Below, in pieces: positions 63,066 through 64,000 of a stretch of DNA of 64,000 nucleotides (positions are counted from its first letter, which is position 1; the number at the start of each line of letters is the position of its first letter). Location of the stretch: positions 62,001 through 126,000 of the forward strand of contig NZ_JAPVBQ010000004.1 of the NCBI RefSeq assembly GCF_026968045.1, in the 5' to 3' direction. The stretch is from Modestobacter sp. VKM Ac-2977. GTDB lineage: Bacteria > Actinomycetota > Actinomycetes > Mycobacteriales > Geodermatophilaceae. The notes beneath the pieces were generated by a model. The model was not told the DNA's origin, made no database searches, and worked only from the letters and a program-made list of their open reading frames with translations. The position numbers and the translations under genes are program-made.

Positions 63066-64000
63066 ATGAGCAGCGACCGGGACGACGCCCAGGGCCGTCA
63101 CGAGACGACCCCGTTCGGCCAGCAGCCGGAGGAGGGGGTGCCGCCGCAGGCCCCGAGCAACACCGGCTCCACCGCGTTCGGGCAGGGCTCCCAGCCCGGC
63201 GAGCAGTACGGCGAGCAGTACGGCGAGCAGCAGCACGGCCAGGAGCAGTACGGGCAGCCCTCGTACGGGCCCCCGGCCGGCCAGAACCCGTACGAGCAGC
63301 CGGACCCGCAGTACGGCCAGACCGGGTACGGCCAGGCCCAGTACGGGCAGCCCCAGTACGGCCAGCCCCAGTACGGCCAGGGCCAGTACGGGCAACCGCA
63401 GTACGGCCAGCAGCAGTACGGCCAGTACGGGCAGGCTCAGTACGGGCAGGGTCAGTACGGGCAGCCGCAGTACGGACAGGGCCAGTACGGCCAGCCCGAC
63501 CCCTACGGCCAGCAGCAGTACGGCCAGCAGGGCCAGTCCTACGGGCAGTACGGGTATGGGGAGCCCCCGTCGACCGCGCGCCCCGGCGCGGTGATCACCG
63601 CCGCCGTCCTGGGCTTCGTGCTGGCGGCGTTCGGCGTCCTGGTCGGCTTCTTCCTGATCGTCTTCGGCGCTGCGGCCCTCGCCGGCGCCGAGGGCTTCGA
63701 CGAGGAGCTCTTCGACGTCGCCGGCGGCGGGCTCGGTGCGGTCGGCGGGATCTCGCTGGCCTTCGGGTTGATCACCGTGCTCTGGACGGTGCTGATGATC
63801 TGGGGCTCGGTCTGGGCGCTGACCGGCCGCAACCGGGTGCTGCTCATCGTCGGCGGGTCGATCGCCATCGCGTTCACCGGCCTGACCCTCATCGGCGCCC
63901 TCGGCGACGGGGACGGCGGGGCCATCCTCTTCTCCCTGCTGCTGGTGGCCGCCGCGGTCGCGACCGTCGTGCTGGTGTGCCTCAAGCCGGCCGGCCGCTA
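63066..64000 (+). CDS. Membrane protein with N-terminal Tyr-Gly-Gln repeat domain (edge of window)
   Basis: 311 codons to the window edge. The last two bases are TA, so the stop may be the next base. Residues 1-45 are polar. Residues about 46-166 are a low-complexity stretch with 17 copies of YGQ, mostly as QYGQ. Then four hydrophobic helices follow ([64 protein letters not shown]). GGAGGAG precedes the ATG. Actinobacteria have many DUF4190-like membrane proteins with such a tail, of unknown role. It is not a secreted protein by prediction; the tail faces the cytoplasm if helices are as drawn. Confidence 0.85.
   Translation, partial: MSSDRDDAQGRHETTPFGQQPEEGVPPQAPSNTGSTAFGQGSQPGEQYGEQYGEQQHGQEQYGQPSYGPPAGQNPYEQPDPQYGQTGYGQAQYGQPQYGQPQYGQGQYGQPQYGQQQYGQYGQAQYGQGQYGQPQYGQGQYGQPDPYGQQQYGQQGQSYGQYGYGEPPSTARPGAVITAAVLGFVLAAFGVLVGFFLIVFGAAALAGAEGFDEELFDVAGGGLGAVGGISLAFGLITVLWTVLMIWGSVWALTGRNRVLLIVGGSIAIAFTGLTLIGALGDGDGGAILFSLLLVAAAVATVVLVCLKPAGR
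63201..63563. repeat. Tandem CAGTACGGC-type repeats
   Basis: About 360 bp of short tandem units built on CAGTACGG(C/G)CAG, mostly 12-15 bp per unit, encoding the YGQ repeats. Synonymous changes (GGG, GGC, GGA) between units show age rather than a fresh expansion. Confidence 0.9.

Noticed and set aside
62907-63395. N-terminal extension of serA
   Set aside because: The frame would cross the ribosome-binding site and repeat region of the next gene; SerA proteins begin near VVLIAEELAPS.
63201-63563. CRISPR array
   Set aside because: The repeats are contiguous 12-15 bp units in one reading frame of a good coding sequence, without spacers.

Overview
The window is chromosomal DNA of a very GC-rich actinobacterium. 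Codon third positions are almost all G or C, GTG starts are frequent, and genes are tightly packed. The gene content and order (ftsY, smc, acyP, mutM, rnc, DUF177 and rpmF, coaD, rsmD, recG, thiL, ddl, gpsA, cofC, ppk, mutT1, leuCD, IclR, gltX, leuB, serA) is the actinobacterial core arrangement also known from Mycobacterium. The proteins look most like those of Geodermatophilaceae (Blastococcus, Geodermatophilus or Modestobacter), but the genus is my inference. I saw no insertion sequence, prophage, integrase, CRISPR array or rRNA operon.

Layout. 1-5.3 kb: the 5' part of an ammonium channel gene, then an ECF-type cobalt/nickel uptake operon (cbiM, cbiN-like, cbiQ, cbiO) and a PAS-GAF-SpoIIE phosphatase. 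5.3-13 kb: ftsY, a PhoD-like phosphatase with an endonuclease/exonuclease/phosphatase protein, smc and a 63-residue coiled-coil protein. 13-22 kb: a long minus-strand run for DNA repair, RNA processing, ribosome and cell division (acyP, mutM, rnc, rpmF, DUF177, sepIVA, coaD, rsmD, recG, a DAK2/FakA-like protein), then rpmB. 22-36 kb: a cytidylate-kinase-like protein, GNAT, thiL, an AsnC-domain protein, DUF3515, a lipoprotein, ddl, a cystathionine gamma-lyase-type enzyme, gpsA, an amidohydrolase/serine-hydrolase pair, cofC, ppk and mutT1. 36-43 kb: leuCD with a divergent IclR regulator, an ArsR-M23 peptidase pair, and a sodium/solute symporter with a small membrane partner. 43-47 kb: two identical tRNA-Glu genes, tRNA-Gln, a CPBP protease, gltX, an FAH-family hydrolase and a VOC protein. 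47-53.6 kb: an accessory cassette of a benzoylformate-decarboxylase-like enzyme, a NitT/TauT-type ABC importer and a divergent PcaR-type IclR regulator. 53.6-63 kb: cimA, an MDR oxidoreductase, leuB, a large secreted S8 protease and serA. 63-64 kb: a membrane protein with a tyrosine/glycine/glutamine repeat N-terminus, cut at the window edge.

How the genes work together. The right half gathers much of branched-chain amino acid and serine synthesis (leuCD, leuB, cimA, serA). cimA makes citramalate, the entry to isoleucine from pyruvate. Upstream of cimA lies what looks like a complete attenuator: a 10-codon leader ORF with three consecutive Ile codons, a 10-bp hairpin whose arm begins at the leader stop codon, and a 9-bp terminator hairpin with a U-run. 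I rate this the most interesting regulatory element here. gltX sits next to the tRNAs for Glu and Gln, which fits a non-discriminating GluRS serving both. The decarboxylase/ABC/IclR cassette looks like a self-contained uptake and breakdown module for an aromatic 2-oxo acid or similar compound; its substrate is unknown.
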